A stretch of 11,747 bases of DNA, taken from positions 1 to 11,747 of the forward strand of contig JAAMPI010001653.1 of NCBI GenBank assembly GCA_013054445.1. The letters run 5' to 3'. This document shows positions 1 to 9,003 of the stretch, one piece after another. Made by a program: the position numbers and the translations under genes. This DNA comes from Cudoniella acicularis (taxonomy: Eukaryota > Ascomycota > Leotiomycetes > Helotiales > Helotiaceae). The first letter of the stretch is position 1, and the number at the start of each line of letters is the position of its first letter. The notes below the pieces were generated by a model, which saw nothing but the letters and a program-made list of their open reading frames with translations, made no database searches and was not told the DNA's origin.

Positions 1-457
1 GGACGCTATGTTGACAGGGAAGAATATGCTGTTACGGTGGGTATTGCGGCCCGCATGCTAAAAGCTCCCCAGCAACCTAGTGATCGACGACACCTCGCCC
101 TTGACCTCGTGGCGGCGCAGCTTCAAAAACAACGACCTGCCCTTCTCGAGGTTTGCGCACTCCTTCCGTAGCCTCGATATTTCACGATTGACCAACAACA
201 TCGCCGATATCTAAGCCTTTAATCAATTCTCCTGCAACTTCGGGCTTCACGCGCAACTTGGCAGACTGGATACGGTAGAAGGCTGTCCGCAAGCCTCACC
301 TCAGCACTCTATCGGCGACAAACATCTATTCGTCGTTCAGCCTGCATGCACGTTACAAATCATCGACTGATCTCGACAGACGCCAAACTATATACTTTTG
401 AGCATCCCCAATATAATCGCAATCTTCACCGGAGGCTATATTCGCCAGATAACGACA
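1..457. other. 5' flank and leader of the 458-1405 gene; unassigned open frames in 1-213
   Basis: No gene can be called here with confidence. Bases 1-168 are open in plus frame 1 from the window edge (56 codons, then TAG). Plus frame 2 is open from 62 to about 213 with C/G-rich third positions. A minus-strand frame runs from an ATG at 201 to a TAG at 58-60 (47 aa), with a Lys/Glu/Arg/Leu-rich, helix-like composition. The minus frame shares its third codon positions with plus frame 2, so codon bias cannot separate them. One of these may be an exon of a neighbouring gene. Bases 214-457 are closed in all frames and probably hold the promoter and 5' UTR of the next gene; a TATATA stretch lies near 389-394. 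Confidence 0.35.
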
Positions 458-1405
458 ATGCCGACGTATTTGGTCCATGGTTTTCGCTGGGACCGTCCTA
501 CCATTAATATTCATATAGTCAGGTACGACCTCGAAGATGCTGCTACGGACTGGATTATGGCACCGGCAACGGCAATTACCCTCCTCAATTCGTTCTATAC
601 ACTCTTCGATTTCCTACCACCGAGCAATCCACCACCAGCATCATATCCGCTACCTGCTCCTCACGCAGAAGTGGTCGTACAAGATGAAGTGAAGGGCCCC
701 CGACGATTAGCAAAGAAGCGCTCCTCCCTTAGCTCCTCTTTCTCTTTGCGCCAAGCACGACCTTCGAGCCTCAGCAGCGCAGCAATCCTCGAGCAGAAGG
801 GACAAAATGGCAACAGTGGAAATGTCAATGGCACACGGCAAATATCGCCCGATCGCCCTTCCAACAGCACTGGCTCAAGCACCAGCACGCTTCCGCGAAA
901 GCCCGGAGAGAAAGCCCCCAAGTTCAATGATTGGAGTGTGGTGAAGCTTCTCGAGCAATACGACTTGAACGATTTGGAAACGGCTACTGCGCCGTACGCA
1001 TACGTGGGCGACTACATGATTGAAATTGCAACTGGCATTTCAATTGAGGAGGAGACGAAGAAATATGAAGCGATGATGAGGGCCGAGGAGGAAGCTTGCG
1101 TCAGCAGCCCTGGTGAACCCGGTACCGCTGGGCAGGGCTTGAGCGCCAGAGATATTAGGAGGAAGAGCAGACGATTGGGATGGTTTGAGAAATTGAGGGA
1201 TGGGCTGCATAAGGGTGCTGATATCGGATGGTTCGTCGTAGTTTGCGGAGACGAAGAGAGGGATACTGGCATAGTGGAGGATGCGAGTGTGAGCACAGAA
1301 ACCGGGAGCGAAGAGGATGTTGCGCTTAGGACACCGAAGAGCGCGGGATTGAGAGGGTTCTTTGGGAGGAAGAAGAATGGTGTTGCTGCAACTGCAGAGG
1401 AATAA
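458..1405 (+). CDS. Conserved fungal protein, possibly FlbE-like developmental regulator
   Basis: Intact intronless frame of 315 aa. The frame is open upstream to a TTG at 398, but the ATG at 458 (A at -3) gives the N-terminus MPTYLVHGFRW, which I recognise as the conserved start of a fungal-specific family. Conserved blocks: residues 1-38 (up to the DWIMAPAT motif), 161-190 (LLEQYD followed by an APYAYVGDYM block) and 241-268 (GWFEKLRDGL through VVVCGDEER). Between them, roughly residues 52-158, lies a low-complexity Pro/Ser/Arg/Asn-rich insert that is probably disordered. The C-terminal tail is acidic and then ends in a basic GFFGRKK stretch. There is no signal peptide or membrane segment, so it is likely intracellular. 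From memory, FlbE of Aspergillus (conidiation) has a similar N-terminal motif; this link is unverified and no function is assigned. It converges with DPH5, about 750 bp between the stops. Its sense strand is C-rich in the first half and G-rich in the second. Confidence 0.85.
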   Translation: MPTYLVHGFRWDRPTINIHIVRYDLEDAATDWIMAPATAITLLNSFYTLFDFLPPSNPPPASYPLPAPHAEVVVQDEVKGPRRLAKKRSSLSSSFSLRQARPSSLSSAAILEQKGQNGNSGNVNGTRQISPDRPSNSTGSSTSTLPRKPGEKAPKFNDWSVVKLLEQYDLNDLETATAPYAYVGDYMIEIATGISIEEETKKYEAMMRAEEEACVSSPGEPGTAGQGLSARDIRRKSRRLGWFEKLRDGLHKGADIGWFVVVCGDEERDTGIVEDASVSTETGSEEDVALRTPKSAGLRGFFGRKKNGVAATAEE

Positions 1406-2158
1406 TTATAGCGAGTCCTTTCGATTATTATTATGAGGAAGTGGGACAAGTGGAGTATTGTTTGATATTTATGGGATTTAGCATGGCGTTGGGTTGGATG
1501 GGGTGGAAAAGCATTTGTTTGAAAATACGTTGGAATATGTGTCTGTATTTGGAAAGTGGATATGTACCAAAATTTATTAACAGTAATGTAACATGAATAT
1601 TGCTTTTAAAAATACTTTTTATTAAAGTCTGGATGGTTTAAGTTGATTCAAGCGAATCTGATATTGAAGGTCTCGTCCGTTGAGTTTAGAAAGGCAAGCT
1701 GGCTACATATAACCTTTCCGCGCTTTGCATGTGTAGTGCATTTTTACTAAGGGGATTTCTTATCTTGAAATATTTTCAATGTGGTGGAATAGTAGTTTTT
1801 TTAGTTAAAATTAATCAATTTCTAGGGATGGGGTTTGAAGAATGTAGGGCAGGCTATGAGTGATTTGGCAGATGGCAGTTTGGGGTATTGATCGGAGTAT
1901 GGTTATCTATTGAGCTGGGTTAAGTAGTTGCTGAGTTGGGTTGAGTAAGAGGGAAGTAAATCGTTAAGAGATTAATTAATTTGTGTTGGTCCGGAACGGA
2001 GTTAAAGGTAGGTACTCGACAGGACTTTCTTTTCCAGAAGAGCAAGCATCTATGCTTGCAATACCTGCTGTCGTTGAGCCATCCTTCTAAGTCCTGTCAT
2101 GGATTCCAAGTTGTCCACGGAGACGGGTATCACATTCCTCTCTTTCATCCAAACCTCA
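1406..2158. other. Convergent intergenic region, 3' UTRs
   Basis: This stretch lies between two stop codons facing each other, so it should hold the 3' UTRs and poly(A) sites of the 458-1405 gene and of DPH5. It is AT-rich, especially 1560-1640 and 1780-1830. I see no conserved coding frame, tRNA or transposon ends. A frame of about 80 codons at 1981-2229 overlaps the DPH5 tail and has no recognisable content. Confidence 0.6.
1911..1947. repeat. Imperfect direct repeat, two 16-bp copies
   Basis: TGAGCTGGGTTAAGTA at 1911-1926 is repeated as TGAGTTGGGTTGAGTA at 1932-1947: two mismatches and a 5-bp spacer. It lies in the convergent intergenic region. No function is apparent; it is probably a small local duplication. 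Confidence 0.5.
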
Positions 2159-3228
2159 CTATTGCTTCCCCTCATAATCCCTCTTCCACACCCTATCCCA
2201 AACCTCCTTATCAACCGCAAACTCCCTAACATACTCATACTCCAACTCATGCGTCCTCCGTCCCAGCAAAACCATACTATGCAACGGTCCCCCCAACAAC
2301 TTATCCGCAGAATCACATAATTGTCTCAGTGTCCCACTCACGAATTTCTCCGTCTTGCCTCCTACCCTCGCTGCTCCTACCGCCAGACTCTCTTCGCTGT
2401 AAACCCCACCTTCACCTTCTTCACCTTCTTGCGTTTTAATATCCTCAATCTCAAGTAACTGCGCACAGCATTGCCCAACCGTCATATACCTCGGCGGCTC
2501 GTAGACCTTCCTCCCCCGGGCCATATTCTCCAAAGATTGTTCCTTCACCTTGATATCCAGTAGAATCAACGTATGCAACCCAATCGAGGCGTTCTCTCGC
2601 ACGCGGTCGTAAAAGGAAGCAGGTTTCCATGTTTCAGTAAAGAAAACCATCGATATTGTTTGCCCGAAATTGTAGAGTTGCAGTCCGGTAGACCCGATGG
2701 CGGAGAGAATCGAGGCGTTGGGGATTGTGCGGATGGGGATGAAGAGGGAGCGTGCGCGGAGACAGAGGTCGGTGTGTGTTGTTGCTCTGTTTTTACCCCC
2801 TTGCTGTTAGTTACACTGTTCCTGGTCTTTGGGTTGAGGAAGAGGAAGAGCAAAAGGGGGAAAACCGTACCCAAAAGGATCCCCCACAACAAGAAAAGCG
2901 ACATCGACATTCTGCGCGTCGTGCAGGATTTCATCGCTGGACGACTCGACCATTTCTCGGTCTGCGAGGATTACTTCGCGGCCATAGTAGGCTTCCTACT
3001 GTTTATTAGCGTTAGCTCGTTTTTCCCCCTGCAGATCGAGTCTCTTAGGTAGGAAGGGGAAGGGGAGAGGGGGAAGAGGGTGGGGGGTAATACGAGAATC
3101 GATTTGTCGACGAGGAGGATGCTGGTGTAGGCTTCGAGGTAGACGCGTGAGGCGGATTTCACGATCGAGAGCCCTTTGACTGTTATGTCGGTTTCGTCGG
3201 AGAGGCCGAGGCCTATTAGGTAGAGCAT
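2159..3228 (-). CDS. dph5: Diphthine methyl ester synthase (DPH5)
   Basis: S-adenosylmethionine-dependent methyltransferase of diphthamide biosynthesis: it methylates the modified histidine of elongation factor 2, in the cytosol. Exons 3228-3094, 2995-2871 and 2786-2159 join to 888 nt, 295 aa; yeast Dph5 is about 300 aa. Introns are 98 and 84 nt with GT/AG ends. The start MLYLIGLGL at 3228 is the invariant family N-terminus and has AAA before the ATG. Family motifs present: [10 protein letters not shown] (residues 28-37), VVGDPFGATTHTD (81-93) across the second junction, [38 protein letters not shown], and near the end [16 protein letters not shown] and FAVDKE. Nothing essential appears to be missing. 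Intron 1 ends in a CAGTAG tandem acceptor; only the distal AG keeps the frame open. The ABC transporter lies upstream on the same strand, with its own 756-bp gap. Confidence 0.95.
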
Positions 3229-3290
3229 TTTTGGGGATTGTTGTGGATAAGGATGGAGGTTTAAAAGATGGACGGGAGAATATTTTTTGG

Positions 3291-3311
3291 AGGGGTAAAA
3301 TTTGTACCCCT
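3291..3311. repeat. Inverted repeat in the DPH5 leader or promoter
   Basis: AGGGGTA (3291-3297) and TACCCCT (3305-3311) are perfect 7-bp arms around a 7-nt spacer, 63-83 bp upstream of the DPH5 start codon. It could be a protein-binding dyad or a small hairpin in the 5' UTR. It could also be chance, given the short arms. Confidence 0.4.
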
Positions 3312-3445
3312 CAGGTAGTGGGGCATGGCTGAGACTCCACAACACCCCGCATTTTTGTAACTTTCCTCTTAATATGAGACCTTAAAGCACCTAGATAATA
3401 TTTTCTACGATAAGCTCAACTCTTTGATAAAGGCTCCTCTCTATT

Positions 3446-3465
3446 AAAAAAAAAGGAAAAAAAAA
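3446..3465. promoter_or_regulatory. Poly(dA:dT) tract upstream of DPH5
   Basis: Nine A, two G and nine A in a row on the plus strand, about 220 bp upstream of the DPH5 ATG (T9-CC-T9 on the DPH5 sense strand). Homopolymeric dA:dT tracts disfavour nucleosomes and are common in fungal housekeeping promoters. The sequence is plain; the promoter role is inferred. Confidence 0.35.
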
Positions 3466-3984
3466 CTCAAGCCTCTGTGGAATTCTGTTCAGATGTATCA
3501 GTTATCGAAAACAGAGGGCATTCTAATTTATGCGAAAGTAGTGTAGTATCTATACTGCCTGCCCCACGATAACTCCACCTGTATCCGAGCCTTAACGCCT
3601 GGGGTTATTACGACAGGTATATGATAAAAGTTAATAGGCGTCCTGAAAATCGACAATACCCTTCCCTACCACATAGCAGATTTTTGAAACCGTATAAAAT
3701 ACTCCGTAATATAATTCTCATAGCCAACACGCAGCTGAATAAATTATTTGACCCCAATATTCTCGTTACAAGTTCCAAGTTGGTTATCGACTTTTGTTGA
3801 ATACATGCATACAGGGTATAGTTGTGGTAAGGATTTAAAATCCACCTTATTTTCTTTTGAAACCCTTGTAATGCAATATTCGTCTATATGAGATCGCATC
3901 TCTTGCTCCATTTCCCACAGAATAACTCATGTTTAAACATTTCCTTTGCCGGACTCTTGGTTGCGTTCAAACAGCTCCAGCCCT

Positions 3985-6900
3985 TCAATGTCTCCCCCTC
4001 AGCTCCCAAAAAGCACCCTTCCGAGCAAGAAGCTCATCAGGGGAGTCATTCTCCACAATAACTCCTTTATCGAGAACCAGAATCTTATCAGAATCCAGAA
4101 TAGTATCCAGTCTATGCGCAACAGTTATAATCGTCCACTCCTTAAACTCCTCCCTAATCAACCGTTGCATCACCCCATCAGTCTCCGCATCCACGTTACT
4201 CGTCGCCTCATCAAGCACCAAAATCCGATTTCCCCTCCTGAGCATTGCTCTCGCTAGGCAGAAGATCTGTTGCTGGCCTTGGGAAAGCGGATTAGCCGTC
4301 ATTTCAGCGTCGAGCCCGCCGCGAGATTCGAGGATTGTCCAAAGCCCGACTTTGGTGAGCGCGGCGATGATGAGGTCGTCGGAGACAAGTTTGAAGGGGT
4401 CAGCGTTCAGGCGTACAGTGCCGGAGAGAATGAAAGGCTCTTGGGGAATAGCGAGGATTCTTGAGCGGATGATCTCGCGGGGAATGGTGCTGAGATCGAG
4501 GCCGTCGATTGTGATTGTGCCGGAAGAATTGTCGAGGATGCGAAGGAGAACTGAGAGGAGAGAACTTTTGCCACTGTATTTGTCAGTAATTGTGCATCAA
4601 AATAATGACGAATTGCCTTACCTTCCTGTGCGGCCGCAAATTCCAATTTTTTCACCATGTCTAATACTGAACGAAATATCTCGTAATGCTGGCGAGTTTT
4701 CTCTACGCTTTGATTAGCACAATGCATTCCTGCGAGTTTCTTGGAGCAATTACCCGTAAGAAGCAGAGACACCTGCAAACTCGATTGCACCTTGACTGGG
4801 CCAGTCTTGAGACGGAACAAAACTCTCCGCCTCTTTATCCTCTGGACCAGTTCCTTCCTCAAAGCCCTTCAATCTAGCAATCGCTCCCAGTGACGTCTCA
4901 AGTTGAATCCAAAATAACATCATGGATCCCAGGGTCGAGTTGAATCCGACGACGGAACTCAAGGCCACTCCGATTCGACCTGGGCTGGTACTGTCGACAA
5001 GACTTGTTGCTAGTGCAACGACCACAATAACAATGACGCCGACAATCAGAAGCAGAAAAAGGTTGAACCATCGTTGGATACAAAACAGTAGATAGTAAGG
5101 TCTTTGGGAAATATCGAGGTGTTCCAGATTAGTTGCAGTGAATTGTCTTTGCCATCCGAATGATCGAATTGTGGAAAGACCTTCTAAAGTCTCCGCGAAG
5201 TGTGTATATAACGGACTATTGCATTCCAAGTCCAAGAACCGCATTTGTCGAGATGTACGAAGGTAGAAGTTTTGCAGAAGGTAAAGGACGAAGATTAAGA
5301 AGGGACAAGTAATAGCCATGTAACTTGATCCTGTCGCTATCAATGCCATTTGAGCGAGACAACCCACCATAGCTAATAAGTTTAGTTATTGATGAGGGAA
5401 TTGTGGGAAATTTTCAACTGACCTGAGAACGTCAATACAGCAGCAGCCGGTAAAGTCCCGTCAACGAGCGTCATATCTTGACTAAAGCGATTCAGAGTAA
5501 TGCCAGAATCCGTTTCATCGAAGAATGATTGGGGAGCTTTCATAACAGATTTCAGCAGGACTTGGTGAAGATTCACTCCTGAATTGGGCGTAATTTTCAT
5601 GTAAAGCGTCCTAAACCCGTGAGCACATAACAATCAAAGTGGACTAGGTGAGCCAAACCACATCACGGCAACTACTGTAATCACCGCTAAAAGTCCTGCA
5701 GCCACATAAACTATGGCGAAAAGTGGGAGACCGGAAACGGTGCCATCGGCGTACCAAGTTAACCAGAGAGCTGAAGAATTAGCATATTTTCTTATAGGAT
5801 AACTAGAAGAAGTGCGCAACAATGCAACATACGTGGGAAATATTGAGCAAATGAGTATACTACACACGATATTGCATTTGCTAATACAACTTTCCAGCCA
5901 ATTGATTTCAGATAATACTTGTAGACTGATAGGTCACCGATTTGTCGTGTCAAATCCGCAACGTCATTGGCCGTCGCCCCGCGAAGGACTTTCGCGACAG
6001 TAGTAGATTGCTTTTGTTTTGGCCCATCCTTGGTTTCAAGCTCAGAGTGCGATTTGGATGCGAGAAGCTCTGGATTTTGAAGGAGTTTGCTAACGAATCC
6101 GTTCTGCGTTCTAAGCATTTCAAAAGTCCCTTGCTCCGCAATGCGTCCGTCTGCACCAAGAACTATGACTTTGTCTGCTAAGGACAAGTGGTGAACTATG
6201 AAATGCGACTAGTCAGCATATGTACTTGTGACTCGGCAGTTCGACTCTCCTTACCAGCATGGGTTGCTAAAATGATAGTAGAATTGAGTCTTCGCAGCAG
6301 ACCGGTTGTTCCAAACAGCCTTTCGACAATCAATTTCTCTGTTCGAGCATCAATGGCACTCAGAACATCATCAAAAACCATCACACTAAGGCGCGAATAT
6401 ATAGCCCTTGCAAGAGCCTACAAGAATTAGCTCTAAGAATTACGAGCTGTTGTGAGTCACTCACCAGTCGTTGCTTCTGGCCGCCACTCAAAGTTACACC
6501 TCGACTTCCGATAATGGTGTCATCGTGTTGAGGAAGCAAACGGACATCTTCGTCGAATGCGCAAGCATAAAGTACTATGTTGTACCATGCTTCATCGTCA
6601 ACTCGATTATCTTGATGGCCGCAAATAATTTGTCGTACGGTCGAATTTGGAAGCCAAGGACTTTGGGCGCAATATGCCATGTTCTCGTGTGAGTTCTCTA
6701 TATCGCCGCTTTCACATTTTAACTCCCCACTACCCCAAATCAGCCTTTTGTTTTCCGAGGATGAGAAGAGGAGAAGATCCGAGAGGACGAAACTTCCTCT
6801 TGGCCATTTGCAATAGGGAGCTAAGGGAAAACGACAAAGGAAAAAGTTGGTTACATGATGGCTTTCAATAGTGTTGACTTTCCAGACCCGACTATCCCCA

Positions 6901-9003
6901 CTATCATCGTCAATGTTTCTTTCTGAACCTGAAAACTAATGCCGTGCAGAACGGCCGAGGAGCCTGGAGATGGTGGAATACTCGCGTCCCTAAAAGAAAC
7001 TGCAATACCACGCATATTCTCTTTTTGTTGATAATCTTCCAATTCGTAGGAACTTCCATCTACCTGTGCTCCACCGACGTTGTTCGACAATCTTGCTGGC
7101 GGATTCCTCGCCTCAGTAATGGATTCAGACAGCAAGAACTTTTGTATTCTATTTAGACATCCGGTTGACATCCCGATCAGTGGAAGAGATTGGAGAAAAG
7201 AGGATGCCGGAGCTGTGAGAAGTGATATAATCGAGAGCGAGGAAAACGTTTTGCTAGCAGTGAGTCCATTTGACCCCTCGCGCGAAGACTGGATAGCAAA
7301 GATAACGAAGCAGGCAAGAGGACCAAAAATAGGTGGTAGAAGTGCTAGTTGTGTTAGCAGATGGTATGCAACAGAAAATTGCACTTACATAACAACATGC
7401 GCCACAAACTCATAATTCTGAAGTGCTTCGAAAGGTTCAGTTCTCTAATCCGATGGTTTTGCAGAGTGTCAAACAAATTGCTGGATAGACCCATCATCTT
7501 CACACTTTTCATAGACCCAAGCATTGAAGATGTGATACTGACGCGTTGCTGAATGGCCTTCACCCATTGTGCTTGTCTGGGCCCAATTCGCTTGGTGACG
7601 TGAGAAGAGGCATAGACTGAAGCGGCAACGATCACAATTGGTGCCACGCAAACCCAGCCAAGCTGTCTCTCCAATAGCCAAATGCCAATTGACATTTCGA
7701 CTATTCTTGCCCATATTTCATTCAAAGAATCCAAACTAACAGCGAGTCTATTAATATCGGTGCTCATGAGAGTCAGCGCTGCCGACTCATCGTAGACTCC
7801 CCCAGGAAGCTCGAGTGTCTTGGCATATATGAGGGAGACTACAGCACCACGGAACGCTGTTACGGCTCGATTAACTCGGTGCTTGTAAAGAGTTGTTGTA
7901 ATCTAGATGGCTGATGAGTAGAGTTCACATAACACTGTGAGTGACTTACTGCAATTCCAAAATAAATCAACCCTGTTGCACCAATGAGTCCATAACCGTA
8001 ATTTTTGTTTCGAGAGGAGTCAGGCTCCGAAACAAAATCGATAGCGGATGCAATCAGAAAAGGCTGCGAATAATTAAAGCCAATTAGACAAAGACGTGGT
8101 AAGAGGCTTGATGCGAGTTTCCATCTTAAACAGTGGAAGACGGCGTAAACTAAGGCATATTTTCCCGAAGTACGATCTAAAATATGTTAGTATATGGAGC
8201 ATAACGGATAACCATACTTGCACTTATCCCAGGAGGTTTGTATCTCATCCAGCAGGATCTCTGATTTGAGTGATGAATCAAGTGCAAACAAATCATCTAT
8301 TGTGATAAGTTTTCGAAACCCGGTTACGAGAATAGGGTTAATCCACCAAAAAAAGCTTCGATTGAAAATCCCACTTGTGGCTTCTGGCGAATAATTATTG
8401 TACGGAGCTCTGAGAAATCTCCTTTTGCTCTTGCTCTCCAAGAAAAGAAGCGCCAATTTGACCGCGATGTTTGCAGAAAACAAGCCAAGTATTACCAGCT
8501 CATCCTTCCTGAGAAACAGGGTCCGGACTTGAACGGCGTCAAAGCTCACAGACGCGAGAAGATACACGCTGAGGATAAATGACGGCTGGACTGAACGACT
8601 GTGCTCAAGATGTGAAAGGAACAGGATGGCTAGAGCCGCTAGAAAAGATAGCACAGCGGAAGGAACAGTGGCCTGAGTCACGTGGTTGGACGACCAGAAG
8701 ACCAGGAGTGCGAGTTGGACTCCAATCAGGAGGAGTGCAAGAACCTAAAGTTGTCAGCTTCCTTCCAGATGAATCGAAATTTATACAAACCGTTTTGCCA
8801 GAGCGCAGCTTACTGGGCCGCGTCTTTTTACTGGATCTCAACAGTCTAATAAATCGAGGAGGTGCAAACAAGAGAAGCAAGGCTGCAGGGCCAATGGTGA
8901 GGATAGACTGCTCGAAAAGTAGAGTGAAGTCGAAATTTGAACGACATCCGTGAACGACAGGCCCGAAGACATTGTCGTTAACTGGTTGGCATGTCGGTGC
9001 CAT
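3985..9003 (-). CDS. ABCC-type (MRP-like) multidrug ABC transporter, 13 exons
   Basis: ATP-driven efflux pump, expected in the plasma or vacuolar membrane. Exons: 9003-8791, 8744-8222, 8176-7950, 7902-7389, 7344-6855, 6729-6465, 6417-6255, 6195-5833, 5770-5659, 5610-5423, 5372-4754, 4702-4622, 4573-3985; total 4347 nt, 1448 aa, usual for long ABCC proteins. Order: N-terminal TMD0 of about five membrane segments (residues ~25-190), linker with FFWWINP, TMD1, NBD1, TMD2, NBD2. NBD1: Walker A GIVGSGKST (642-650), signature LSGGQ (736-740), Walker B ending D760, then D761 where a catalytic Glu normally sits, H-loop H797. NBD2: Walker A GRTGSGKSS (1249-1257), signature LSQGQ (1349-1353), D1374/E1375, H1406. 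This asymmetry is normal for ABCC: only the NBD2 site is expected to hydrolyse ATP well. The ATG sits in CACCATGG. All apparent stops lie in introns of 44-125 nt; intron 2 must be GC-AG. The substrate cannot be read from sequence. The next gene upstream, same strand, is a hydrolase. Confidence 0.93.
6730..6854 (-). other. Longest ABC transporter intron (125 nt), with a competing acceptor
   Basis: This intron interrupts NBD1 just after Walker A (donor GTAACC, acceptor GGGGTAG). The join gives LLKAIIGELK, as expected in the family. An internal TTTTCCCTTAG at 6831-6821 is the better-looking acceptor by pyrimidine content. It would make an intron of only 34 nt and a stop about 30 codons later, so it is not used in the predicted protein. 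Confidence 0.7.
8177..8221 (-). other. GC-AG intron 2 of the ABC transporter
   Basis: A 45-nt intron beginning GCAAGT, with a CTAAC branch-site candidate at 8190-8186 and ending TTTTAG. The two nearby GT donors (GTGCAA and GTATGG) both leave two extra bases, which puts the next exon in a frame that hits a stop and loses homology. Cutting before GCAAGT leaves one base, T, which completes a Tyr codon. It restores the conserved block that reads GKYALVYAVF at the start of TMD1. GCAAGT is the classic non-canonical donor. Confidence 0.8.

Larger units (their letters stand above)
3229..3984. other. Intergenic region: DPH5 promoter and ABC transporter 3' UTR
   Basis: AT-rich and without credible coding capacity. 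The part next to DPH5 holds an inverted repeat (3291-3311) and an A9-GG-A9 tract (3446-3465), which fit a nucleosome-poor constitutive promoter. The part next to 3985 should contain the transporter's 3' UTR. I found no tRNA, transposon terminus or conserved frame. Confidence 0.6.

Noticed and set aside
398..457. Extended N-terminus of the 458-1405 gene from a TTG at 398
   Set aside because: TTG starts are not expected in a nuclear fungal gene. The ATG at 458 begins exactly at the conserved family N-terminus.
642..930. Intron within the low-complexity part of the 458-1405 gene
   Set aside because: The frame stays open throughout and no good donor, branch site and acceptor set is needed to join the conserved blocks. 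I treat it as a disordered insert.
2573..3052. Plus-strand 159-aa reading frame
   Set aside because: It lies across DPH5 exons and introns on the opposite strand, where the DPH5 protein is unmistakable.
3826..3846. Palindrome around GGATTTAAAATCC as a transcription terminator hairpin
   Set aside because: The loop would be a single base, so no RNA hairpin of this form is possible, and fungal RNA polymerase II does not use such terminators.
3929..4717. Plus-strand 262-aa reading frame
   Set aside because: It is antisense to the NBD2 exons of the transporter, is Ser/Arg/Leu-rich as antisense frames usually are, and shows no recognisable domain.
8211..8226. GT donors GTGCAA and GTATGG for ABC intron 2
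   Set aside because: Both leave two bases of a codon, so the next exon is read in a frame that ends in a stop and lacks the conserved TMD1 sequence.
3985..9003. ABC transporter as a pseudogene with many stops and frameshifts
   Set aside because: Every interruption is removed by an intron of 44-125 nt with sensible borders. The joined frame is exactly divisible by three, 1448 aa, and all NBD motifs are intact.
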